From Candidatus Heimdallarchaeota archaeon (GTDB lineage: Archaea; Asgardarchaeota; Heimdallarchaeia; JABLTI01): a stretch of DNA of 15,454 nt. How positions within the stretch are numbered: position 1 is the stretch's first letter; each line of letters begins with the position of its first letter. Below are positions 7,719-13,831 of the stretch, piece after piece. The DNA is taken from positions 1 to 15,454 of the forward strand of contig DAOVHJ010000016.1 in the NCBI GenBank assembly GCA_030671945.1, written 5' to 3'. Under the pieces are notes generated by a model. That model did not search any database. It was not told the origin of the DNA and worked only from the letters and a program-made list of their open reading frames with translations. The translations under genes and the position numbers were made by a program.

Positions 7719-8399
7719 TTGATAATTGAAGATAAGAAATTGTATAATAAAGTGAACCTTTTCGATTCTCGAGAGCACGCGGGAAAATTACTGGCTGAAC
7801 TACTAGAAGATAAGGAATTTGATCTGCTTTATATTATCCCAAGTGGAGGTTTGCCAATTGGGTATGGATTACTTAGGTCCGATGTTTTCAAGCTCATTCC
7901 TTTTGACTTAATGATTGTTCGAAAAATACAAGTGCCTTGGTCAACTGAAGCAGGTATGGGAGCTGTCACGCCAGATGGTCAAGTATTTCTAAATGATAGT
8001 TTGATTTCACAAATAACCATATCTAATAAAGAGTTACAAGAGCAAGTTAAGAAATCACAAGAAAGAATTATTGCTCTTCGAAAGGAATTCAATCTCTCTG
8101 AAACAGTATCTCCCAGAGGAAAAAAAGTACTTTTGGTTGATGACGGTATTGCTTCCGGTTTTTCCATGAGAGCTGCTTCACAATGGATGAAAAAACAACT
8201 AGCAGAAGAGGTATATATTGCTACACCAACTGCACCATTGCGTTCTTTAGAGCATTTAGAACCTTTAGTGTCTGGTATTTTTTGCTTAAATATACGAACT
8301 GGTTTTTCTTTTGCTGTTGCTGAAGCATATAGACACTGGTATGATCTTCAAATCGAAGAATCAAAACAATACATGACAAGATTAGCCAATCTTTATTAG
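7719..8399 (+). CDS. Phosphoribosyltransferase-fold protein (COG1926-like)
   Basis: This 226-residue protein has the type I phosphoribosyltransferase signature. The PRPP loop is VLLVDDGIASGFS (137-149), with the two acidic residues followed by the Gly-rich turn. IIPSGGLPIGYGL (39-51) matches the pyrophosphate-binding loop of the COG1926 group, and TEAGMGAVTPDGQVFLND (76-93) is typical of that group. A helical insertion (about 100-128) precedes the PRPP loop. It would be cytosolic and use PRPP, or be a hydrolase-like relative; the acceptor is unknown. The start used is TTG at 7719, preceded in frame by a TGA; a GTG at 7752 would still retain the whole domain. It follows the HxlR gene by 68 bp on the same strand, but co-regulation is uncertain. 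Confidence 0.85.
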   Translation: MIIEDKKLYNKVNLFDSREHAGKLLAELLEDKEFDLLYIIPSGGLPIGYGLLRSDVFKLIPFDLMIVRKIQVPWSTEAGMGAVTPDGQVFLNDSLISQITISNKELQEQVKKSQERIIALRKEFNLSETVSPRGKKVLLVDDGIASGFSMRAASQWMKKQLAEEVYIATPTAPLRSLEHLEPLVSGIFCLNIRTGFSFAVAEAYRHWYDLQIEESKQYMTRLANLY

Positions 8400-8450
8400 A
8401 AAAAAAAATATGAAAAAAGTCTTAAGATTTTGGAAAAAATCTAAGAATAA

Positions 8451-8484
8451 TTTTACTAGATTTACTATGATTTTTACTAGATTT
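8451..8484 (+). repeat. Direct repeat TTTTACTAGATTT, 21-bp period, upstream of the pilin gene
   Basis: TTTTACTAGATTT is present exactly at 8451-8463 and 8472-8484; the partial copy TTTACTATGA sits between them. The 21-bp period is about two helical turns. The location upstream of the pilin promoter suggests binding sites for an activator or nucleoid protein. The local AT-richness makes chance repetition possible. Confidence 0.35.
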
Positions 8485-8520
8485 GTAGGGTACAGTTTCT
8501 ATAAAGTTTTAAACTCTCTT

Positions 8521-8576
8521 TTCTTATAATTATATAAGAATAACTGATTCAGTTACATTTCTTCTTTTGAAAGAAG
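8521..8576 (+). promoter_or_regulatory. Pilin promoter region with three consecutive palindromes
   Basis: Three perfect inverted repeats follow one another: TTCTTATA-N4-TATAAGAA (8521-8540), TAACTG-ATT-CAGTTA (8541-8555) and CTTCTTT-TG-AAAGAAG (8561-8576). The first contains the best TATA-like box. With initiation about 25 nt downstream (around 8556-8562), the second would lie between TATA box and start site, as a repressor site would, and the third would open the mRNA as a 5' hairpin. The GGAAGGAAGG ribosome-binding stretch follows at about 8581-8591. Confidence 0.45.
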
Positions 8577-8595
8577 TAAAAGGAAGGAAGGATTT

Positions 8596-9798
8596 ATGTT
8601 TACAAAAATACTCAATAAAATATTACCCCGAAAAAAATGCAATAAGAGAGGCGTTAGTCCTGTCATTGCTACAATTCTCCTCATTGCACTCACAGTTTCA
8701 GCAGCAGCAATTGTTTATTTTGTGGTAGTACCTCTACTACAAGGCCAAGGAGAAATGGTGCTAATGTCTGGTGTCACTCTTACTGATAGCGATGTAGATG
8801 GTTTTTATGATACCGCTACAATTGAATTATTTAATGTAGGTACTGATTTAGTAACTTTAGATGAAGATGTTACATTGATTATTTATTCACCTACTTCAAA
8901 TACTACTTCTTGGCTAATTACAAGTAATCTTGAATATATGACCCAAGAAACTAAAGAAATTACAATCGCAGCTACAAATGATAGTAATGAAATAGCTCCT
9001 TTATCACAATATGAAATGAGCATTACTTATGGTAGCAAATCACTTACAACTGGAAGACAATTCTCTTCATATAGTACTGGCGGTCAAAGTGGACCAGAAC
9101 CACCAGAAGGAAACTACACAAGTATGCCATTAGTTCTTCGAACAGCAGCAGAAGATCCATCAACCTGCAGTGGTACTTTTCCAGCAAGCTCTGGTTATTC
9201 ACCAGTACTCTGGTTTATAGTTGGCTCCTTTGAGAGTGGTGTAAGAAATCTAGATCGAAACACCAATGATTACATAGCTTTGAATGGTTTTGGAGCAGCA
9301 GAAGAATATCGACCTTACATTGGAATTGCAGACTTTTATACTCAAAGCATATCAGCACACACAGGATACCAAGTGTTACCTCATCAAGATGCCGGAGATT
9401 ATCCAGGATGTGTTACTATTAGAGGAACGGGATATGATTCAGCAGACACATTTGGATGGCCAAACAGAGGTATTGCATATTTATTTACCTATATTTACAA
9501 TCCCACAGCAAGTGCTATGGATGTAGATCTCTCAATACAAGTCGATGATGAATACTATTTATGGGTCAATGGAAACTTGGAAGGAAGCGGAACTCGCGCA
9601 GGCAGTGGCGATACATCATGGAGAAGCCCAGTCACCATAACAATGAACCCAGGATATAACATAGTTACTATTAGAGCCACTTGTGTAAGAGGTGATTGGA
9701 ATGCTCAAATCCTCATGTGGGACACTGGAGCAACTGATGACTTGACAAGTCTATTGAATGTTTGGCCTTTTGTAGTGCCAACAAGTACATATTGGTAA
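8596..9798 (+). CDS. Archaeal type IV pilin-like protein with C-terminal jelly-roll/lectin-like domain
   Basis: The 400-residue precursor has an archaeal class III signal: a basic leader ending KCNKRG (14-19), then VSPVIATILLIALTVSAAAI (20-39) as the assembly helix. A PibD/FlaK-type prepilin peptidase should cut after Gly19. The head starts with a beta-rich segment containing DSDVDGFYD (64-72), an aspartate-rich loop that may bind calcium. After a short Gly/Pro linker (162-172) a second domain of about 225 residues follows. Its motif VDDEYYLWVNGNLEGSG (316-332) resembles the sugar-binding jelly rolls of PA14-like and glycoside-hydrolase accessory domains. Cys191, Cys272 and Cys363 could form disulfides outside the cell. 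A head this large suggests an adhesin or minor tip pilin rather than a bulk filament subunit. No pilus ATPase or membrane platform is adjacent. The ATG at 8596 follows GGAAGGAAGG closely. Confidence 0.85.
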   Translation: MFTKILNKILPRKKCNKRGVSPVIATILLIALTVSAAAIVYFVVVPLLQGQGEMVLMSGVTLTDSDVDGFYDTATIELFNVGTDLVTLDEDVTLIIYSPTSNTTSWLITSNLEYMTQETKEITIAATNDSNEIAPLSQYEMSITYGSKSLTTGRQFSSYSTGGQSGPEPPEGNYTSMPLVLRTAAEDPSTCSGTFPASSGYSPVLWFIVGSFESGVRNLDRNTNDYIALNGFGAAEEYRPYIGIADFYTQSISAHTGYQVLPHQDAGDYPGCVTIRGTGYDSADTFGWPNRGIAYLFTYIYNPTASAMDVDLSIQVDDEYYLWVNGNLEGSGTRAGSGDTSWRSPVTITMNPGYNIVTIRATCVRGDWNAQILMWDTGATDDLTSLLNVWPFVVPTSTYW

Positions 9799-9799
9799 A

Positions 9800-9881
9800 T
9801 CATTGAGGTAATCTTCTGCTTTGGAGTGATTATCACTCTGAAAAAAGGCGGAGGATTTTATCAGACCTCATGACTTTTTTT
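9800..9881 (+). terminator. Branched hairpin and T-tract after the pilin gene
   Basis: An outer stem pairs TGAGGT (9804-9809) with ACCTCA (9865-9870), extended by TCA/TGA across a one-base bulge. It encloses the tight hairpin GAGTGA-TTA-TCACTC (9824-9838). Seven T residues follow at 9875-9881. This is a good intrinsic-terminator-like arrangement immediately downstream of the pilin stop codon. Confidence 0.55.
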
Positions 9882-10136
9882 CTATATACCCCGAATATTT
9901 TTTCTAAAACGCTTTAATAGATTCATTCACACTTATTTACTTAGATAAATTGTCTCATTATACACTTTAAACACTTGAAACAACAAAATCTGATGACAAT
10001 GCACAACGAACATCGGTTACTAATGCAGGATCACCTAATACGAATCAATAAACTTGGAAACTAAGAAAAAACGACTTTCAAAATATGAGTTCAATGTTAA
10101 ACAATATCTCAAAACACAAAAACTCAAAAAAAGATC
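9882..10136. other. Gene-free AT-rich stretch
   Basis: No reading frame with a credible start, ribosome site or recognisable protein is seen on either strand. A 26-codon stop-to-stop run around 9967-10050 (ending VTNAGSPNTNQ) has protein-like composition but no start. I see no tRNA, no CRISPR repeats and no clear C/D-box pair. A lone TGATGA is at 9991-9996. Confidence 0.5.
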
Positions 10137-10415
10137 CTGTCTATGAACAAAATTTATGCCGGAGATTGCTAAGGAATTAACACTTATTCGATTTGTCTGT
10201 AACACACATCCACACATGCCGGAGAAATCAATCATTTATCTGCCCTCAAAAAAGACCAGTATATATCCATAAGCCCTCCCAAAAAAGTGAACAGGATATC
10301 TGCAAAACAAAAGTCACGCTTTAGCAATAATTCTCCGGCTAAAGAAACCGAGATGGACTGGGAAAAAATATCCCTTCCTTCTCCAGTTCATCTCTCTACC
10401 CACCCTTTTTTTCTT
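10137..10415 (+). ncRNA. Candidate structured non-coding RNA
   Basis: Bases here are organised but not coding. CTGT-N15-ATGCCGGAGA occurs twice exactly 60 bp apart (10137-10165 and 10197-10225). The string GCCGGAGAA (10218-10226) is perfectly complementary to TTCTCCGGC (10331-10339), which overlaps the loop of a 7-bp hairpin, CTTTAGC (10319-10325) with GCTAAAG (10338-10344). A 12-bp stem, GAGATGGACTGG (10350-10361) with CCAGTTCATCTC (10383-10394), contains one G-T wobble that pairs only in plus-strand RNA, and it is followed by a T-rich run (10406-10420). A-rich linkers separate the helices. I do not recognise RNase P RNA, SRP RNA or a known riboswitch. The 5' end is undefined. Confidence 0.33.
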
Positions 10416-10420
10416 CTTTT
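10350..10420 (+). terminator. 12-bp hairpin followed by T-rich run
   Basis: The stem at 10350-10361/10383-10394 has a 21-nt loop, and about 12 nt later a run of seven T residues starts, with more T-rich sequence to 10420. It is the strongest hairpin I found in the window. It would end a plus-strand transcript arising in the gene-free region before the small gene at 10498. Confidence 0.45.
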
Positions 10421-10497
10421 TAACGAATACAATTAATAATTTGTTTTGAGTCTATCATTTAAGCAACACTAAAATAATGACTCTTGTGGGATAAGAT

Positions 10498-10683
10498 ATG
10501 AAGAAAAGTAGAGATTTACAACAAGCTTTTGATCGACTTAACAAGAAGATTTCTGATTTCAACGAATCTCAAACAATTGCTGGTTTGGAGAGAATTGAAA
10601 TTGAAGGTATAATTCAGCAAGTCAATAGACTTCATGATAGACTTGAGAAATTCATTAATATTGTTGGTAGAAAGTTTAGTTAG
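10498..10683 (+). CDS. Small helical (coiled-coil-like) hypothetical protein, 61 residues
   Basis: The product begins MKKSRDLQQAFDRLNKKISD and is almost wholly predicted helix, with hydrophobic residues at heptad-like spacing (LQQAF, LNKKI, IEGIIQQV, LHDRLEKFINIV). It has no cysteines, signal peptide or membrane segment. A coiled-coil dimer or a small accessory to a larger protein is likely; I recognise no family. The start ATG at 10498 is preceded by GTGGGAT (10485-10491) at reasonable spacing, and codon use resembles neighbouring genes. It follows the possible non-coding RNA and its T-tract by about 80 bp. Its downstream neighbour is convergent. Confidence 0.55.
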   Translation: MKKSRDLQQAFDRLNKKISDFNESQTIAGLERIEIEGIIQQVNRLHDRLEKFINIVGRKFS

Positions 10684-10764
10684 CTATAAACACACCCACA
10701 GATCACCAGATGTTCGAGTTTTAAATCCCTGAAAATAGCAAATGGTTCTGGATTTGTTTATGAG

Positions 10765-11319
10765 TTATTTTTCTTCTTTTTTCTGTAATTCGCGCCACTC
10801 ATCTTCTAGGATATCCATAGCAACATCATTTACATATTCCCCTTCTACAAAATCTGTATGTCTCATGACACCAACTTTTGTGAAACCTACTTTTTCATAG
10901 ACTCTTATTGCTTGAGGATTTGTATCAAATACATTTAATCCTATCCGATGAAGATTGAGGTAGTCAAACCCAAATTTTAAGAGCACTCTCATTGCATCTG
11001 TCCCATAACTCTTTCCTCTGTTCTTAACTTTGTATATTGCAATACTTACTTTTGCAGTTCTATTTATTGGTCTAACACTGGAAAGAATGCAGTGTCCAAG
11101 AAATTCTCCTGTTTTAATATCATCCATAGCAAAAGCAAAAGATCTCCCAGTGCTTCTATCTTGCCAAGTAGTTCTAATCCATTCCTCACGTTCTTTTCGA
11201 GAATGTGGAACTACAGGACCCAATTCTCTTCTCAAATTTATTTTATTCCAATCTTCCATGATTTTGTCGAGATCACTTAATTCGAATGATCGTAATCTTA
11301 CTTTTTTACCCTCAAACAA
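10765..11319 (-). CDS. GNAT acetyltransferase, RimJ/RimL type
   Basis: The 184-residue protein is a full-length Gcn5-related N-acetyltransferase of the group that includes ribosomal-protein and spermidine acetyltransferases. It starts with the typical KKVRLRSFELSDLDKI (5-20). The acetyl-CoA pyrophosphate loop is NRGKSYGTDAM (100-110), followed by FGFDYLNLHRIGLNVFDTN (116-134) and AIRVYEKVGFTKVG (137-150). The closing pattern GEYVNDVAMDILEDEW is also family-like. It would acetylate an amino group, either a protein N-terminus or a small molecule; the acceptor cannot be told. The start is TTG at 11319, forced by a TAG two codons upstream, and it retains the complete N-terminal strand. It stands alone and is divergent from the RipA-like gene. 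Confidence 0.9.
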   Translation of the reverse strand: MFEGKKVRLRSFELSDLDKIMEDWNKINLRRELGPVVPHSRKEREEWIRTTWQDRSTGRSFAFAMDDIKTGEFLGHCILSSVRPINRTAKVSIAIYKVKNRGKSYGTDAMRVLLKFGFDYLNLHRIGLNVFDTNPQAIRVYEKVGFTKVGVMRHTDFVEGEYVNDVAMDILEDEWRELQKKEEK

Positions 11320-11382
11320 TTTCTTCTAGCCTACCGTTCAAATGTATGTAATTTTATTATTGATTTCGTTATTTACAACAAA

Positions 11383-11394
11383 AATTTATAAAGT
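11383..11394 (+). promoter_or_regulatory. TATA-like box for the RipA-like gene
   Basis: AATTTATAAAGT, preceded by an A-rich BRE-like stretch, is a good archaeal TATA element. A start about 25 nt downstream would leave a leader of some 35-40 nt before the TTG start at 11450. Confidence 0.42.
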
Positions 11395-11449
11395 TGCGCT
11401 ATATTTGGATATTTATTAACAGATAAGAGTTAGAAGAGGTTGGTAGAGT

Positions 11450-12016
11450 TTGCCTAAAAAGAAATCCGATAAACAAAAAGTATCAACAAAAACAACAAAT
11501 CCGCTTGAGAAATTATTTAACACACAAGAAGATATTCATGATAAAACCAACCTAATCTTTGATCAATACAAGTTATATGTAGATTTAGCAGATAGAATTA
11601 GTGCTAGACGAGCAACAACAAATAGCTTTTATTTAACTGCTAACAGTTTCCTTTTTGTTGCAATAGGGATTTTGTTTAGCAATGGTTTGGAAGTAGTAGT
11701 TCCAATGATTCTACTTATTGGAGTCTTTGTTTCTATTAGTTGGTGGTTACTGATTATTTATTATAAAAATCTCAACAGTAGCAAATACAAGGTAATAAAT
11801 GAAATTGAGAAGAAATTACCTGTTATGGGATTACTAACAGAATATAAACTTAGTAAAACACAAGAAAAACCAATTAGAGGACTTCGAGGATTAACCTCTA
11901 TTGAACAATGGTTACCAATTAGTCTACTTACGATGTATTCTCTCGGACTCATTGTCCTTTCAGTTATCTTGATTCTAGTTGCTACAGGAGTAATAGCTCA
12001 AAGTCCATTCGCTTAA
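11450..12016 (+). CDS. RipA-like small integral membrane protein (three membrane helices), candidate membrane effector
   Basis: The 188-residue protein has a Lys-rich soluble N-terminus and a helical segment DQYKLYVDLADRISARRATT (38-57), then membrane helices at about 58-78, 83-104 and 154-180. Between helices 2 and 3 is YKNLNSSKYKVINEIEKKLP (105-124). The S-ARR-TTN motif plus the LNSSKYKVI segment resemble proteins annotated as RipA-family octameric membrane proteins, and loosely the SLATT-type small membrane effectors of nucleotide-signal defence systems. The family call is from memory of the pattern. It may oligomerise in the inner membrane. It ends two bases from the stop of the convergent TIR-like gene, and a hairpin spans both stops. 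The start is TTG at 11450, with a GAGG purine stretch upstream. A role as a pore-forming effector is inference from this neighbour. Confidence 0.62.
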   Translation: MPKKKSDKQKVSTKTTNPLEKLFNTQEDIHDKTNLIFDQYKLYVDLADRISARRATTNSFYLTANSFLFVAIGILFSNGLEVVVPMILLIGVFVSISWWLLIIYYKNLNSSKYKVINEIEKKLPVMGLLTEYKLSKTQEKPIRGLRGLTSIEQWLPISLLTMYSLGLIVLSVILILVATGVIAQSPFA

Positions 12017-12025
12017 ATTCAGCGA
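12009..12025. terminator. Hairpin across the stop codons of the RipA-like/TIR-like pair
   Basis: TCGCT (12009-12013), a 7-nt loop, and AGCGA (12021-12025) form a 5-bp stem covering both convergent stop codons (12014-12016 and 12019-12021). It is the second hairpin of this kind in the window after 6986-7000. Short, so only suggestive. Confidence 0.3.
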
Positions 12026-12441
12026 GAATCATTTTCCATTAATTCTATAATGGCTTTATGAATAGATCTAGAACTCCATCTTACTAATTTATCTGCATAA
12101 GTCTTAACAAATTTAGAAATTCGTTTTTGTCCTCTGGGAATGACACCCAAGACAGGTTTCCCATAAACATTAGCTATTAGTACTTCTTTCTGAATCCACT
12201 CGGAGTAAGAAGGATACATACTAGCGATGACAATTACTACATGACAACCGCGTAATTGCTCACTAAGTTCATGCATTAACTCTTTATCACCATCTGCAGA
12301 AAGAGGATCATGTTCTGGAACGCTATAATTATAGAATACGAAATTCTCTATTTTCTTAAGTAAATGGACTAAGCTAATGTAATCGTCATTGTGATCCCAA
12401 GAATGACTAATAAAAAGCCTTACAATTTTTTCAGAAGACAT
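12019..12441 (-). CDS. TIR-like (ThsB/MTH538-type) domain protein
   Basis: From ATG at 12441 the protein is 140 residues, essentially one TIR-like domain of the kind found in Thoeris ThsB. RLFISHSWDHNDDYISLV (8-25) is the first strand and loop, NYSVPEHDPL (38-47) is highly characteristic, and CHVVIVIASMYPSYSEWIQK (66-85) precedes Glu86, which sits where the catalytic or binding glutamate is expected. GKPVLGVIPRGQ (94-105) and ADKLVRWSSRSI (116-127) complete the pattern. Thoeris ThsB proteins sense infection and make a cyclic or conjugated ADP-ribose signal from NAD for an effector. No ThsA gene is in the window; the tail-to-tail partner is a membrane protein. The same frame is open to a TTG at 12543, but the extra 34 residues lie before the domain and look like leader sequence. 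Confidence 0.85.
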   Translation of the reverse strand: MSSEKIVRLFISHSWDHNDDYISLVHLLKKIENFVFYNYSVPEHDPLSADGDKELMHELSEQLRGCHVVIVIASMYPSYSEWIQKEVLIANVYGKPVLGVIPRGQKRISKFVKTYADKLVRWSSRSIHKAIIELMENDSR

Positions 12442-12635
12442 ATTTTTACAGGTTCCATTAAAATTATTATTAGATTTTTTAGTAAGAATCATTTGTTGTA
12501 TTTTAACCCAAGTAATTAAATTTATCTGAGAAGTTGGATACAATATTTTCTAATAGTTTTAATGAGCTTTTACCTTAGAAATAAAGGCAAGGAACTTTAA
12601 ACAAATGGTAATAAAATAGAATTAGGTGAAATTAT

Positions 12636-13031
12636 ATGGTTGATATTTTGAAAAAAGAACTAACAAAGGATTTTGATGCTGCAATCGAGCATGTTGTAAA
12701 TATATGTGAGAAAGAAGGATTCACAGTAATGCTCACAAAATCTATTGATGGTATATTAAAGAAGAAACTAGGAGTTACAGATTTCCCAAGATATACAACT
12801 ATACTTGCGTGCGGTCCAGAATTGGCAAAAATGGCTTTGGAAGCATCTTTTAATGTTGGATTACTTTTCCCATGTAGTTTTGTAGTCTATGAAGAGAATG
12901 ACAAAATCTATGTATCTCATGCTTCAATCATGAAAATTGCAAAGGAAGTTGGACTCGCATCAGCAGAAGCTATGGACCCAGTTATTGAAAAAACAGGTAA
13001 AATGGTTCACAAAGCTTGGGAACAGTTCTAG
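12636..13031 (+). CDS. DUF302 domain protein
   Basis: The 131-residue protein matches the DUF302 family: a helix followed by GFTVMLTKSIDGILKKKLGV (28-47), the central YTTILACGPELAKMALEA (53-70) and GLLFPCSFVVYEENDKIYVS (75-94). Cys59 and the Pro79-Cys80 pair are at conserved positions. The fold is a small cytosolic alpha/beta domain of unknown biochemical role; thiol or metal binding has been suggested from the cysteines. The ATG at 12636 is well supported by GGTGA (12625-12629) at 6-7 nt spacing, one of the clearest archaeal ribosome sites here. It is divergent from the TIR-like gene and appears monocistronic. Confidence 0.88.
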   Translation: MVDILKKELTKDFDAAIEHVVNICEKEGFTVMLTKSIDGILKKKLGVTDFPRYTTILACGPELAKMALEASFNVGLLFPCSFVVYEENDKIYVSHASIMKIAKEVGLASAEAMDPVIEKTGKMVHKAWEQF

Positions 13032-13141
13032 GTTATTTTCTTTTTATTTTTACATCTACATCGGACTAAGGTTAGTGATTTCATTTGATTAGCTTAAAAT
13101 AATCGATTGAATTAGAATAACTTAGATTATGGTGAAACCTT

Positions 13142-13555
13142 GTGAATGAAAACATATATCGTCGTCGAACATTTAGAAGACTTTGGAGTTCTTGGAGCAC
13201 ATTTTTCTTTATGTTCTTTTTCTTCTATATTATTGGAGATTTGATTGCTGACTGGTGGGATAATGCTACTTGGATGTGGATAATTCTAGCATTTTCCTTA
13301 TTCTTTGCAGTAATGAGTACAATTAGAGTACTTATTTTCAGAAGTTCAAGAATTTCTCCTGATGCAGGAACAAGACATTATACTACAAGTTCTACTAATC
13401 CTAATTATATCCCAGAAAGTGATCCACAACATCTTCCTGCTCAGCCAGAACACTTAGGTGCAAAACAAAGTAAAACGTTTTGCAAATATTGTGGAACTAG
13501 TATCGAGGACTCAGCACAATATTGCGCTAATTGTGGTGCAATGGTCGAGGAGTAA
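13142..13555 (+). CDS. Two-TM membrane protein with C-terminal zinc ribbon
   Basis: A basic N-terminus (RRRTFRR) precedes two membrane helices, about 18-36 and 43-66. Basic residues on both sides of the hairpin place both ends in the cytoplasm. A flexible Ser/Pro/Asn-rich linker (70-110) leads to a zinc ribbon, FCKYCGTSIEDSAQYCANCG (113-132), with Cys114, Cys117, Cys128 and Cys131. Such zinc-ribbon tails are common on archaeal membrane proteins and probably mediate protein contacts; no enzymatic role is visible. The start is GTG at 13142, supported by GGTGA (13131-13135) six bases upstream. It is followed by T-rich sequence and another zinc-ribbon gene on the same strand. Confidence 0.8.
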   Translation: MNENIYRRRTFRRLWSSWSTFFFMFFFFYIIGDLIADWWDNATWMWIILAFSLFFAVMSTIRVLIFRSSRISPDAGTRHYTTSSTNPNYIPESDPQHLPAQPEHLGAKQSKTFCKYCGTSIEDSAQYCANCGAMVEE

Positions 13556-13583
13556 TTCTTTTTCTCCTTTTTCTTCTTTATCT
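13556..13583 (+). terminator. T-rich tract after the 2TM/zinc-ribbon gene
   Basis: Repeated T-runs (TTTTT twice, with TTCTTCTTTATC) follow the stop codon at once. Archaeal polymerase terminates at such tracts, so this probably separates the gene from the zinc-ribbon gene at 13670. Confidence 0.4.
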
Positions 13584-13624
13584 ACCAATATATCGCATTA
13601 CCATAATAATAGCAATTATTTTTA

Positions 13625-13651
13625 AGGAGAAATCATATGAGGAATTATTGA
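13625..13651 (+). promoter_or_regulatory. Strong ribosome site with four-codon open frame upstream of the zinc-ribbon gene
   Basis: AGGAG (13625-13629) is 7 nt before an ATG (13637) whose frame encodes only Met-Arg-Asn-Tyr before TGA at 13649. The frame ends 18 bases before the ATG of the next gene. It could be a leader mini-frame that feeds ribosomes to the gene, or an accident of a purine-rich leader. Confidence 0.25.
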
Positions 13652-13669
13652 ATTGGTGTGGACATCAAG

Positions 13670-13828
13670 ATGAAATGCCCAAAATGTAAAAATAAAGATA
13701 TTTTTGTCATGGAAACTCAGAGAGGTTCTTATGATATTTTAACATGTAGTGGCAGTACATCGACTAGTTTTGCTGTACTTAGAAGATTTAGGTGCAAAGA
13801 ATGTCTCCATGAATGGGAGAAAAGCTAA
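13670..13828 (+). CDS. Small zinc-ribbon protein, 52 residues
   Basis: The product begins MKCPKCKNKDIFVMETQRGS and ends RCKECLHEWEKS. Cys3 and Cys6 (CPKC) with Cys42 and Cys45 (CKEC) make a classic four-cysteine zinc ribbon, and the closing HEW resembles the last strand of such ribbons (as in TFIIS- or NrdR-like knuckles). A further Cys26 lies in the middle loop. It may bind RNA, DNA or another protein; a specific role cannot be named. The ATG at 13670 gives the compact domain; an in-frame GTG at 13658 would add four residues. Its stop is three bases from the stop of the convergent Cys-rich gene. Confidence 0.72.
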   Translation: MKCPKCKNKDIFVMETQRGSYDILTCSGSTSTSFAVLRRFRCKECLHEWEKS

Positions 13829-13831
13829 GAA

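Noticed and set aside
9991..9996. TGATGA as a C-box of an archaeal C/D guide RNA
   Set aside because: No D box (CTGA) or D'/C' pair at suitable spacing was found.
9967..10050. A 26-codon plus-strand open run ending VTNAGSPNTNQ
   Set aside because: Protein-like composition but it begins after a TAA with no start codon; too short to call a gene or a pseudogene remnant.
10035..10235. A 66-codon minus-strand open frame in the gene-free region
   Set aside because: No ribosome site, cysteine- and aromatic-rich composition unlike a soluble protein, and it overlaps the repeated CCGGAG motifs that look like RNA structure.
10684..10764. GTTCGAGTTTTAAATCCCTG as a tRNA T-arm
   Set aside because: The flanking bases do not pair into a 5-bp T-stem and no acceptor, D or anticodon arms can be drawn.
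12442..12543. N-terminal extension of 34 residues on the TIR-like protein from a TTG start
   Set aside because: The TIR-like domain begins a few residues after the ATG at 12441, the extension has no family-like sequence, and the DNA looks like AT-rich promoter/leader.
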